Source: Halorientalis regularis
Lineage (GTDB): Archaea > Halobacteriota > Halobacteria > Halobacteriales > Haloarculaceae
Reading direction: 5' to 3'
NCBI RefSeq assembly: GCF_023698535.1
Contig: NZ_JALJCL010000016.1
Coordinates: 38,917 to 102,916 of the forward strand
Length of the DNA stretch: 64,000 nt
A program made the translations under genes and the position numbers. This document shows positions 43,085-51,079 of this stretch, one piece after another; the stretch's first letter is position 1; each line of letters starts with the position of its first letter. Below the pieces are notes generated by a model. The model did not search any database. It worked only from the letters and a program-made list of their open reading frames with translations, and was not told where the DNA came from.

Positions 43085-43336
43085 ATGGCAGGGGACGAGG
43101 ATAGCCCGACGGCGGACGACCGGCGGATCGAACGACTCGAGTCCGAAGTGGCCGAACTCCGCGACCGCGTCGACCACCAGTACGAGATCATCGCCGTCCT
43201 CGCGGCCGCCGTGAACTCGGAGGCGCTCCCCGAGATGTCGTGTCCCGACTGTACCGACGGAACCCTCACGACGAACAGCGGACTCACCTGGGAACGTGTG
43301 GAGTGTACCGACTGTGACTTCTCGGAGTACCTGTGA
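43085..43336 (+). CDS. Second coiled-coil plus zinc-ribbon small protein
   Basis: An 83-residue protein of the same design as the one at 42345: a helix DDRRIERLESEVAELRDRVDHQYEIIAVL followed by a zinc ribbon CPDC...CTDC (SWERVECTDCDF-like end). The two appear to be distant paralogues. It starts 46 bp after the two-helix membrane protein gene. Function unknown. Confidence 0.62.
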   Translation: MAGDEDSPTADDRRIERLESEVAELRDRVDHQYEIIAVLAAAVNSEALPEMSCPDCTDGTLTTNSGLTWERVECTDCDFSEYL

Positions 43337-43794
43337 CGTGACCCGGTGACGGCCCCACTGTGACGGCGGGACCGCCGCTGGCGGACGGCCCGGAGTGGGG
43401 TGGCTGGGGGTCGCCGGGAGCGGCGGGAGTGCCGTCAGCGGGGGTCGGGTGCGAGCGGGGCGCCGAAGGGACGCTCTACTGGGACGCTGGCCGTCTCTCC
43501 CCGTGCCCTCGGCCGCGCGGGCGACGGTTGGTCGGCGGCGCTGTCCGTCGTCTTCATGCTCGGCACGATCGGTGGCGGATCGTCGGCCAGCATCGCGGTC
43601 GGACGAACGGACCCGTCCCACATAAAGTTAATGATCGTTAATGATGTTCCCGGCGACCGGACCGCAGAGAGGTATCGGGGACCCGGGAAGAGTCGGTGAC
43701 GATGGCGACCCAGTTCCCCGCGGAGCGGTGACCGGCGGGCGGTGAGCCCGGTGTAACTGGGGCGTTGAATAGCCTCCGGACACACCGGTACAGC
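43337..43794. other. 458-bp intergenic region with a tandem decamer
   Basis: No gene is supported; the open frames here have compositions expected from GC-rich shadow frames. At 43627-43646 two copies of GTTAATGAT(C/G) stand in tandem in an otherwise GC-rich region, 149 bp before the next ATG. It could be an operator or an upstream promoter. No TATA-like element is obvious close to 43795. Confidence 0.4.
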
Positions 43795-45225
43795 ATGGAG
43801 GACTACGACTTTCTGGTCGTCGGTTCGGGCTCCGGGCTCGAAGTCGCAAACGTCGCGGCCAGACAGGGGCAATCGGTCGCGGTCGTCGAGAAGGGACCGC
43901 TGGGCGGGACCTGTCTGAATCGCGGCTGCATCCCCTCGAAACATCTGCTGTATCACGCAGATGTCCTCGAAACGATAGAGCGCGCCGACGAGTTCGACAT
44001 CGAGGCGACCGTCGAGGACGTAGCCTTCGCCGACATCGTCCGAAAAGTCAACGAGGAGGTCGGCGAGGACGCCGCAGGAATCCGACGCGGACTGGAATCC
44101 TCGGATCAGCACGACCTCTATCAGGGGGAAGGGCAGTTCGTCGACGACCGCACGATAGAGATCGCCAGCGGCGACGACGCGGGCGCGCGACTTCAGGCCG
44201 AGACGGTCCTGATCGCGGCAGGAACGCGGCCGGCAGTCCCCGACATCGACGGCATCGAGGACGTGCCGTACCTGACGAGTACCGACGCGCTCCAGCTCGA
44301 AGACCCGCCGGAGCACCTCGTGATCGTCGGGGGCGGCTACATCGCGGCCGAACTCGCGCACTTCTTCGGGACCTTCGGCAGCGAGGTGACCATCGTCGGG
44401 CGGCGGCAGAACCTGCTCCCGCAGGCCGACAGCGAGGTGGCCGCGGCGTTCACCGACATGTACGCGGATCGGTTCACCCTCCACACCGGCCACGCGGCGA
44501 CGGCCGTCTCGGCCGACGACGGCACGATAACAGTCGAGGCACAGCCCTACGAGTACGGCGACGACGGCGGCCTCGTCGCGGACGCCGACGGCGTGACGGT
44601 CACCGGCGACGAGTTGCTGGTAGCGGCCGGGCGAACGCCGAACACCGATTCGCTGCGTCTGGACCGGACGGCAATCGAGACCGACGACCGGGGGTTCGTC
44701 GAGACCGACGAGTACCTGGAGACCACGGTCGACGGCGTCTGGGCGCTCGGGGACATCGTGGGCGAGTACCTGCTGAAACACAGCGCCAACCACGAGGCCC
44801 GCGCCGTCGCGCGGAATCTGTTCGGGAGCGACCCGGAACCGGTCGATTACACCGCGATGCCGTTCGCCGTGTTCGCCTCGCCCGAGGTCGCCGGCGTCGG
44901 CGCGCGGGAGCGGGAACTCCAGGAGGCGGGTCGGGAATACGCGACCAACACCTACCAGTTCACGGACACCGCCCGCGGCGACGCGATGAACGCCACCGGC
45001 TTCGTGAAAGTCATCATCGATCCGGAGGGCGAGATACTGGGCTGTCACATCGTGGGCCCCGATGCGTCGACGCTGATCCAGGAGGTCGTCGTGGCGATGA
45101 AAGCGGGGACTGGAACCGTCCGTGACATCCGGGAGTCGATCCACGTCCACCCCGCACTCCCCGAGGTCGTCCAGCGCGCGTTCTCCGGGCGGTTCAGCCG
45201 CGGGGACAGCCACCAGCACCACTGA
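43795..45225 (+). CDS. Mycothione/lipoamide-type disulfide reductase
   Basis: A 476-residue flavoprotein. It has the FAD motif VVGSGSGLEVANVAA, the disulfide GGTCLNRGCIPSK, the NAD-binding VIVGGGYIAAELA and the active-site HVHPALPEVV. It is a divergent paralogue of the 27468 protein. The GSGSGL opening resembles mycothione reductases. The tail RGDSHQHH is histidine-rich. With no 2-oxoacid dehydrogenase nearby, a thiol-redox or nitrosative-stress role is plausible. Confidence 0.83.
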   Translation: MEDYDFLVVGSGSGLEVANVAARQGQSVAVVEKGPLGGTCLNRGCIPSKHLLYHADVLETIERADEFDIEATVEDVAFADIVRKVNEEVGEDAAGIRRGLESSDQHDLYQGEGQFVDDRTIEIASGDDAGARLQAETVLIAAGTRPAVPDIDGIEDVPYLTSTDALQLEDPPEHLVIVGGGYIAAELAHFFGTFGSEVTIVGRRQNLLPQADSEVAAAFTDMYADRFTLHTGHAATAVSADDGTITVEAQPYEYGDDGGLVADADGVTVTGDELLVAAGRTPNTDSLRLDRTAIETDDRGFVETDEYLETTVDGVWALGDIVGEYLLKHSANHEARAVARNLFGSDPEPVDYTAMPFAVFASPEVAGVGARERELQEAGREYATNTYQFTDTARGDAMNATGFVKVIIDPEGEILGCHIVGPDASTLIQEVVVAMKAGTGTVRDIRESIHVHPALPEVVQRAFSGRFSRGDSHQHH

Positions 45226-45261
45226 GTCCGCCCGGCGGTGACACGGATGTCAGCGGGTTAC

Positions 45262-45290
45262 CCGAACGTTCGGGTACGGTTTAGTAACTC
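45262..45290. promoter_or_regulatory. Palindrome cluster upstream of dsrE
   Basis: ACCCGAACGTTCGGGT (about 45260-45275) is a perfect palindrome containing CGAA-N2-TTCG, a short-spaced form of the CGAA-N4-TTCG box. It merges into GGTACGGTTTAGTAACTC (45273-45290), which shares its right half with the sites at 31.4 and 36.3 kb. The DsrE start codon is 21 bp further on. Confidence 0.45.
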
Positions 45291-45311
45291 GGTACGATAT
45301 CGTAATCCGCA

Positions 45312-45668
45312 ATGGCAAACGCAGCAATCGTAATCCTCGCGGGAACGGAATCGCACGCGGACACCGGTCGGCTCGTGAACGGGCTCGAAGCCGCCAAAGA
45401 GTTCGAGGAGACCGAGGGCGACGAGGTGGAGATCATCTTCGACGGTGCCGGAACGGAGTGGATTCCGGAACTCGAAGACGAAGACAGCGACTACCACGAA
45501 CTGTACCAGGCCGTCAGCGACGACGCGGCGGTCTGTGACTTCTGTGCCGGCGCGTTCGGCGTCGACGACGCCGTCGACGACGCCGGTGTCGTCCGACTCG
45601 ACGACCACGACGGCCACCCGAGCATCCGGTCGCTCGTCGACGACGACTACGAGATCATCACCTTCTGA
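45312..45668 (+). CDS. DsrE family protein
   Basis: A 118-residue DsrE/YchN-fold protein: AAIVILAGTESHADTGRLVNGLEAAKEFEE, then VEIIFDGAGTEWIPEL, and a cysteine pair in VCDFCAGAFGV that sits where DsrE proteins carry their active cysteine. The family handles sulfur transfer or persulfide chemistry. The CxxC differs from classical single-cysteine DsrE and may bind a metal. Upstream palindromes link its control to the genes at 31 and 36 kb. Confidence 0.82.
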   Translation: MANAAIVILAGTESHADTGRLVNGLEAAKEFEETEGDEVEIIFDGAGTEWIPELEDEDSDYHELYQAVSDDAAVCDFCAGAFGVDDAVDDAGVVRLDDHDGHPSIRSLVDDDYEIITF

Positions 45669-45779
45669 GCGGCCCCCGGCGGCGCTGCATCCGAGCGGAA
45701 CGTCTCCCGGGTGTGCCGTTATGTACCACGCCTGCACACTCGCTCAACCGTTAACCGGTCACCCCTCTTTATTTCGGGC

Positions 45780-46844
45780 ATGCCCGCTTCGAGACGTGGA
45801 TTCCTCGCCGCAGCCGGACTCACGGCAGTCGCCGGTTGCCTCGGCGATTCGGCCTCGAAAACGCCCAGCGGCCCGCTCTCCTTACCGACCGCGGACGAGC
45901 GGTTGCCGCTGCCAGCCTCACCCGAGCGGCTCCGGGATGCCGCCCGGTCGGGTGGCCCGTCGAAAGACGGGATCCCATCGATCGACGAGCCGCAGTTCGT
46001 GGGCCCGGACCGGGCCGGGTTCCTCGCGGACGGTGACCCGGTGTTCGGCGTCGTCCGTGACGGTGTGGCGAAAGCCTACCCGCAGAAGATCCTCGCACAG
46101 CACGAAATCGTCAACGACACGCTCGCCGGCACCCCGGTCAGCGTCACCTACTGTCCGCTCACCGGCACCGTCCAGGGGTTTGAGCGGGGGAACACGACGT
46201 TCGGCGTCTCCGGCCGGCTCATCAACAGCAACCTCGTCATGTACGACCGCCACACGGAGACGTGGTGGCCCCAGATGCTCGCCACGTCGATTCCGGGCCC
46301 CTGGAACGGCGACCCCGAGATCCGGTCGCTCCGGGAGTTCCGCCTGATCTGGACGACCTGGAAGCAGTGGCGGGACCAGAATCCGGAGACGCGGGTCCTC
46401 TCGACGGATACCGGGCACGCGAAAAACTACAGCCGTGATCCGTACGGCTCGTACAATCCGCGCAGGGGCTACTACGCGGACGACGACCTCCTGTTCGGGG
46501 CGCTCAACGGGAGCGACCGATTCGGCCCGAAGCGAGTCGTCATGGGGTTGCGGACGCCGAGCGGTGCGACCGCGTTCCCGAAAGACGCGCTCCGCTCGGC
46601 GGGGCAACTGCGCGGGAGTGTCGGCGAGACCCCGGTCCTCGCCATCTACGACGACCGCTACGACACGGCGTACGGCTATCTGAGTCCCGACGGCCGATCC
46701 TTCGAGCGGGACGGCAACCGACTGGTCGACGCGAACGGGACCGCCCACGAACCTGACGCGCTGCCCCTCTCCCGCGTCCACACGTTCGATTCGATGTGGT
46801 TCGCCTGGGCCGGCTACTACCCCGAGACCGATGTCGCCGAGTGA
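45780..46844 (+). CDS. DUF3179 lipoprotein
   Basis: From MPASRRGFLAAAGL this is a 354-residue protein with a twin-arginine signal and lipobox VAGC. The mature DUF3179 part has FGVVRDGVAKAYPQKILAQHEIVNDTLAG, SVTYCPLTGTVQGFE with the conserved cysteine and the TFGVSGRLINSNLVMYDR motif. This form is exported, in contrast with the cytoplasmic-looking copy at 35107. It overlaps the next membrane protein gene by 14 bp. Function unknown; context suggests respiration or oxyanion chemistry. Confidence 0.83.
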   Translation: MPASRRGFLAAAGLTAVAGCLGDSASKTPSGPLSLPTADERLPLPASPERLRDAARSGGPSKDGIPSIDEPQFVGPDRAGFLADGDPVFGVVRDGVAKAYPQKILAQHEIVNDTLAGTPVSVTYCPLTGTVQGFERGNTTFGVSGRLINSNLVMYDRHTETWWPQMLATSIPGPWNGDPEIRSLREFRLIWTTWKQWRDQNPETRVLSTDTGHAKNYSRDPYGSYNPRRGYYADDDLLFGALNGSDRFGPKRVVMGLRTPSGATAFPKDALRSAGQLRGSVGETPVLAIYDDRYDTAYGYLSPDGRSFERDGNRLVDANGTAHEPDALPLSRVHTFDSMWFAWAGYYPETDVAE

Positions 46845-47427
46845 GCGCCGGTTCGGGAGCAGCGTCCGAACCGCGGTCTCGCGGACGCGGGCGGCGTCCG
46901 CACTGGTCGTCCGTCGACGCGATAGCCTGTCCGTGTTCGCCCTCGTCACCGGTCTCTATCTCCTCACGTACCTCTGGGCCATCGGCCACCTTGCACCGGG
47001 CCTCGGTGGGTTCGACCTGCTGGTCGTCGCCGACCCGCTCGGGAAGCTCCTGCGACCGGAACTCGGGCCGTTCTCCTTCACGCCGGTCGCCCGGGTCACC
47101 CTCGGTCCCGTGACATACCTCTTCTCGCTGAACACTCTCGTCGGGCTCGGGCTCGCCGCGCTGGTCGGCCTGAATCTGGCGCTGACGTATCTGGTCTGGC
47201 GTCAGCCAGCGGCCTGTGGCATCGGTCGTTCGTCGACGGGATTGCTCGCGGGCGTGCCGGCACTGCTCTCGGGCACGGCGTGCTGTGGGCCCGTCGTCCT
47301 GCTCGTGGTCGGCGTCCAGGCATCGGGCGTCCTCCTGACGGGCTTCCAGTTGCTCCTCCCGATGGCCGTGCTGCTGCTGGTCGGGAGTCTCGTCTTGGTC
47401 GGGCGACAGGTTACTGTCGAGGGGTGA
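46831..47427 (+). CDS. Membrane protein with intramembrane Cys pair
   Basis: A 198-residue protein with about five hydrophobic segments. The segment LLSGTACCGPVVLLVVG contains adjacent cysteines inside a helix, a feature of haloarchaeal proteins related in spirit to MerC or thiol-redox membrane proteins. Histidine and cysteine placement could bind copper or heme. It starts inside the end of the DUF3179 gene and is therefore cotranslated. I cannot name the family. Confidence 0.6.
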   Translation: MSPSERRFGSSVRTAVSRTRAASALVVRRRDSLSVFALVTGLYLLTYLWAIGHLAPGLGGFDLLVVADPLGKLLRPELGPFSFTPVARVTLGPVTYLFSLNTLVGLGLAALVGLNLALTYLVWRQPAACGIGRSSTGLLAGVPALLSGTACCGPVVLLVVGVQASGVLLTGFQLLLPMAVLLLVGSLVLVGRQVTVEG

Positions 47428-47547
47428 GCGCAGGAGCGAGTACCCCCGGTAGTGGCGCCGGTAGAACCCGTCCACTCCGAGACTGCCGGTGGCGACTTAC
47501 CCAAGGGTAACTGACACTTTTTGGCTGGTTGTGCTGAGCTACGGTCG

Positions 47548-48749
47548 ATGGCCACCCGCAGACGGAACGTTCTCGTCATCGTCGCCGTCGCCGAGTTGCT
47601 CACGATGTCGCTGTGGTTCAGTGCGACGGCCGTCGCGCCCGAACTGGCGGCCAGCTGGGATTTGACCTCGACGGAGACGACCTGGTCGACCAACGCGGTC
47701 CAGTCAGGGTTCGTCGCCGGAGGCTTGCTCTCCTCGTTTTTCACACTGTCCGGCGTGATCCGACCGCGATACCTGTTCGCCGGCTCGGCCGTCGCTGGCG
47801 CGGTCTGTACCGCGCTCATCGCGGGCGTCGTGACGAGCGCATTGCCCGCAATCGGGCTCCGGTTGTGTACTGGCGTCGCGCTGGCCGGCGTCTACCCGCC
47901 GGGCATGACGATCCTCGCTGGCTGGTTCGAGGAGGGCCGTGGGTTCGCGATTGGGCTCCTCATCGGCGCGTTGACCGTCGGCTCGGCGCTCCCGCACCTC
48001 TTTCGCGGCGTCGGCGATCCGGAACTGGTCCTCTACGGCGCGGCGATCATCGCGACGCTGGGCGGCCTGTTGGCGCTGTTCGTCGAGCCGGGACCGCATC
48101 AAGCACCGGCAGCGCCGTTCGATCCCGGTGCTCTCGGCCGCATTCTGCGTGCCCGCCCGACGATGCTGGCCAACGGCGGCTACTTCGGGCACATGTGGGA
48201 GCTGTACGCCGTCTGGACGTGGATTCCGACGTTCCTGGCGGCCAGTCTGGCGGCGTCCGGATCCGCTGGGGCTGGTGCCGGACTCGGATCGCTGCTGGCC
48301 TTCGACACGATCGCGATCGGCGGTACCGGTGCCGTACTCGCGGGTTCGGCCGCGACCGCTGGGGTCGAACCAGCGTGACGAGCGTGAGCATGGCCGTCAG
48401 CGGTGCCTCCAGTCTCGCGGCTAGGTTCCTGTTCGGCGCTTCGCTGCTCGTCCTCGTCCCGTTCCTCCTGATCTGGGGGATCGCTATCGTGGCCGATTCC
48501 GCCCAGTTCTCGGCGGCCGTCTCCGAACTCGCAGAGGAATCCTACGTCGGCACGGCACTGACGCTCCAGACGGCCATCGGATTCTTGCTCACGACGGTCT
48601 CGATCCAGGCCGTGCCGATGATCGCGGAGTTCGTCGGCTGGCAGTGGGCGTTCGCACCGCTGGCGGTCGGCCCCATCGTCGGCACCGTGTCGATGCTCAC
48701 GCTCAGGGGACCCTCGGCAGCGACCCGGCTCGCGGACGGCAACAAGTGA
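47548..48749 (+). pseudogene. MFS transporter split by a -1 frameshift
   Basis: The first 277 codons encode an MFS protein (ELLTMSLWFSATAVAPELA, GVYPPGMTILAGWFEEGRG, WELYAVWTWIPTFLAAS) and then run into a stop at 48376. The rest of the transporter (DRWGRTSVTSVSMAVSGASS and four more helices) continues in another frame to 48749. Restoring one G near 48354 (GCCGCGACC to GCCGCGGACC) rejoins the frames through the conserved motif DRWGR between helices. It is either a recent inactivating deletion or a sequencing error in a GC-rich stretch. Confidence 0.82.
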
Positions 48750-48815
48750 CGTGAACCGTGTGGGTGTCCTCGGGTTCAAGGAGCGGACCATGGGTAACGG
48801 TCCCAGCGCAGTCAC

Positions 48816-48847
48816 AGACCGTGGCGGTAACCAGTCAGTAACGGTCT
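48816..48847. promoter_or_regulatory. Inverted repeat upstream of halocyanin-fusion gene
   Basis: AGACCGT at 48816-48822 pairs with ACGGTCT at 48841-48847. Inside lie GGTAAC and GTAAC units, related to the GTTAC palindromes elsewhere in the window. The next start codon is 54 bp away. Confidence 0.35.
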
Positions 48848-48901
48848 CACTCTGAGGTTCGGAGGGCTTCATTAGTTCCTTCCATCTCGGTTCGGCACGT
48901 G

Positions 48902-51028
48902 ATGAAAGAGCTAGATCGACGAACTGTCTTGCGACTCGGTGGTGTCAGTGCGATAGGTGCCCTGGCCGGGTGTTCGGGTGGCCAATCCGACGGGACCCCG
49001 ACCGGTACAGGTACGGGAACGCCCACGTCCGGCGGGAACGCCCCACCGGGTGCCGACCAGATCGGTGGACCGAACGACCTCAGGACCGAGGTCGAGGTGA
49101 CCGCAACCCGGCTTGACAGCGATCAGGGCGCGGGCCAGAACGTGTTCACGCCCGCCGTCGTGTGGCTCGAACAGGGTGGCACCGTCACGTGGGTCAACGC
49201 CGGCGGCAGTCACTCGGTCACGGCCTATCACCCCGACAACGACCGCCCACAGCGGGTGCCCGACGGGACGAACGCGTTCGACTCCGGGACGCTCTCGGCC
49301 GGGCAGGAGTTCGAACGGACCTTCGAGACCCCCGGCGTGTACAACTACTACTGCACGCCCCACGAGGGGCTGGGCATGGTTGGCCTCGTCATCGTCGACG
49401 GCGCCCAGGGTGGCCCCGGGACGACCGAGCCCTCGGACCTCGGGAGTTCTGCGGCCAGCCAGAACCTCACCCGCCTGCTGAACGCCGCCGGAATCACGGG
49501 CGGTGGGACAGAGACGGGGACCGGCCAGCAGTACGCCTGGCAGGACGCCACCATCGACTCGTACTGGTACTCGCTGTACAACATGAGTACCAACATCGCC
49601 ATGAGCGGTAACGGCGTCCAGTTCCCGCACAACGAGCGACAGCAGGACGCGTTCGAACGGCGCGTGCCCGCGATGCTCCAGCACGCCGACGTGGACCAGC
49701 CGCCGATCAAAAATCCGAACCTGAACATGGCGGCGTTCACCGAGGGAGACCCGCACTTCACCCAGCAGCCAGTCCTGTCCGGGGACGACGGGCGGCCGGA
49801 CGCGTCGACGCTCACCTGGGACATGTCCCAGTCCTCCGGCGTCGTCAGTCCCTCCTCGCTCGCCTGGACGCACCTCAAGGGCGTCACGTGGGCGAAGAAC
49901 TTCCAGAACCACTTCGACATCCTGCCGACCCAACTCGCCCCGAAGTTCCGCGCCCAGATGCTCACGACGCTCGCACAGATCGGTATCAGGGCCACACTCG
50001 TGGCGGGTGGCCCCGAGGGCAACGGTGCGCTGACCAAGGGCGACTCGATGGAACTGGTCTCTCAGTTCAGACCCAGCGACGGCACGGTCGTCGACGACAC
50101 GGCGCGACCGAACCACCACGCCGCCATGCTTTGGTTCCTCTCGGACCTGAACAGTCTCGTACAGAACGGCTGGTTCGGCTACGTCAACCCCGAACCGCTC
50201 ATTCCCGCGGCGAATGTCCAGCAGTTGACCGACGGCATGGGTCGAACGACGATGAACCTGTTCGGCCCCGGCGACGTGGTTTCCAGCGGGTCGACGCGGG
50301 ACCTCGGGCAGATGCTCGGTGCCGTCGCGTGGTTCGGGACGCAGGCCGGCAGCAGTGACCTCCAGTCCCGGGCGACGACCTACACGAACGAGCTGGCCGG
50401 CGAAGTCGAGACCCACCTCGAGTCGAACGGCCGACTCGCAGACGGTGGAGACAATCAGGCAGCGACCCAGGGCGTCGTCGCGCAGGGACTGCTGTGGGCG
50501 TCGGAACTCGACGGCGTCGACCACACCGACACGGCCGAGTCGTTGCTCGATCACCTCTTCGGGACCCTCTGGGACGACGAGGCCGGCACGTTCGCCAGCG
50601 GCACCGAGGCCTCGACCTATCGGATCACGGCGCGGGACGCCGCGGATATCACTGGCGGTGTCAACGCCGCGGAGACCCTGCTCGACCGTGACGTGAAGTC
50701 CCAGTACGCGCGCTTCTTCGATCAGATCTTCAACCGCGGCCGACTCCAGCGCGCCGAGCGTCCGCCCAGCCGCGACGGGAGCGCGGAGTACACGCTCCCC
50801 CTGCCCCCGAACGCCGGCGGCGAACACGGCCAGGCGGCCGTCTACAACACCGCCGTCGAATACGACACGGGGGCCGACGAGTGGTCGGTCACCGACGATT
50901 CTTTCCGGACAGCCTGGGCGCTCTATCTCTCGAATCAGGACATCTGGGTCAGCCAGTGGAGCGGGGACTTCTATCAGGGCCGTGGCGTCCCCGGTCGGAG
51001 CGAAACACCCCAGACAGAGATACAGTAA
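48902..51028 (+). CDS. Halocyanin domain fused to a large secreted domain
   Basis: A 708-residue lipoprotein. The N-terminus has DRRTVLRLGGVSAIGALAGC (Tat-type signal with lipobox), then a Gly/Thr linker and a blue-copper domain (about residues 60-165). Its ligands can be read in GGSHSV and YYCTPHEGLGM, giving His, Cys, His and Met. The remaining roughly 540 residues are unrelated to halocyanin: helix-rich, with QNHFDILPTQLAPKFRAQML, RPNHHAAMLWFLSDL and many aromatic residues. They may be an all-alpha enzyme or binding domain fed by the copper centre. I cannot assign the C-terminal domain. Confidence 0.75.
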   Translation: MKELDRRTVLRLGGVSAIGALAGCSGGQSDGTPTGTGTGTPTSGGNAPPGADQIGGPNDLRTEVEVTATRLDSDQGAGQNVFTPAVVWLEQGGTVTWVNAGGSHSVTAYHPDNDRPQRVPDGTNAFDSGTLSAGQEFERTFETPGVYNYYCTPHEGLGMVGLVIVDGAQGGPGTTEPSDLGSSAASQNLTRLLNAAGITGGGTETGTGQQYAWQDATIDSYWYSLYNMSTNIAMSGNGVQFPHNERQQDAFERRVPAMLQHADVDQPPIKNPNLNMAAFTEGDPHFTQQPVLSGDDGRPDASTLTWDMSQSSGVVSPSSLAWTHLKGVTWAKNFQNHFDILPTQLAPKFRAQMLTTLAQIGIRATLVAGGPEGNGALTKGDSMELVSQFRPSDGTVVDDTARPNHHAAMLWFLSDLNSLVQNGWFGYVNPEPLIPAANVQQLTDGMGRTTMNLFGPGDVVSSGSTRDLGQMLGAVAWFGTQAGSSDLQSRATTYTNELAGEVETHLESNGRLADGGDNQAATQGVVAQGLLWASELDGVDHTDTAESLLDHLFGTLWDDEAGTFASGTEASTYRITARDAADITGGVNAAETLLDRDVKSQYARFFDQIFNRGRLQRAERPPSRDGSAEYTLPLPPNAGGEHGQAAVYNTAVEYDTGADEWSVTDDSFRTAWALYLSNQDIWVSQWSGDFYQGRGVPGRSETPQTEIQ

Positions 51029-51079
51029 TCGACACCGATATCGAAATATTTCGACCACTCTATCGCACGGTACGCGTCG

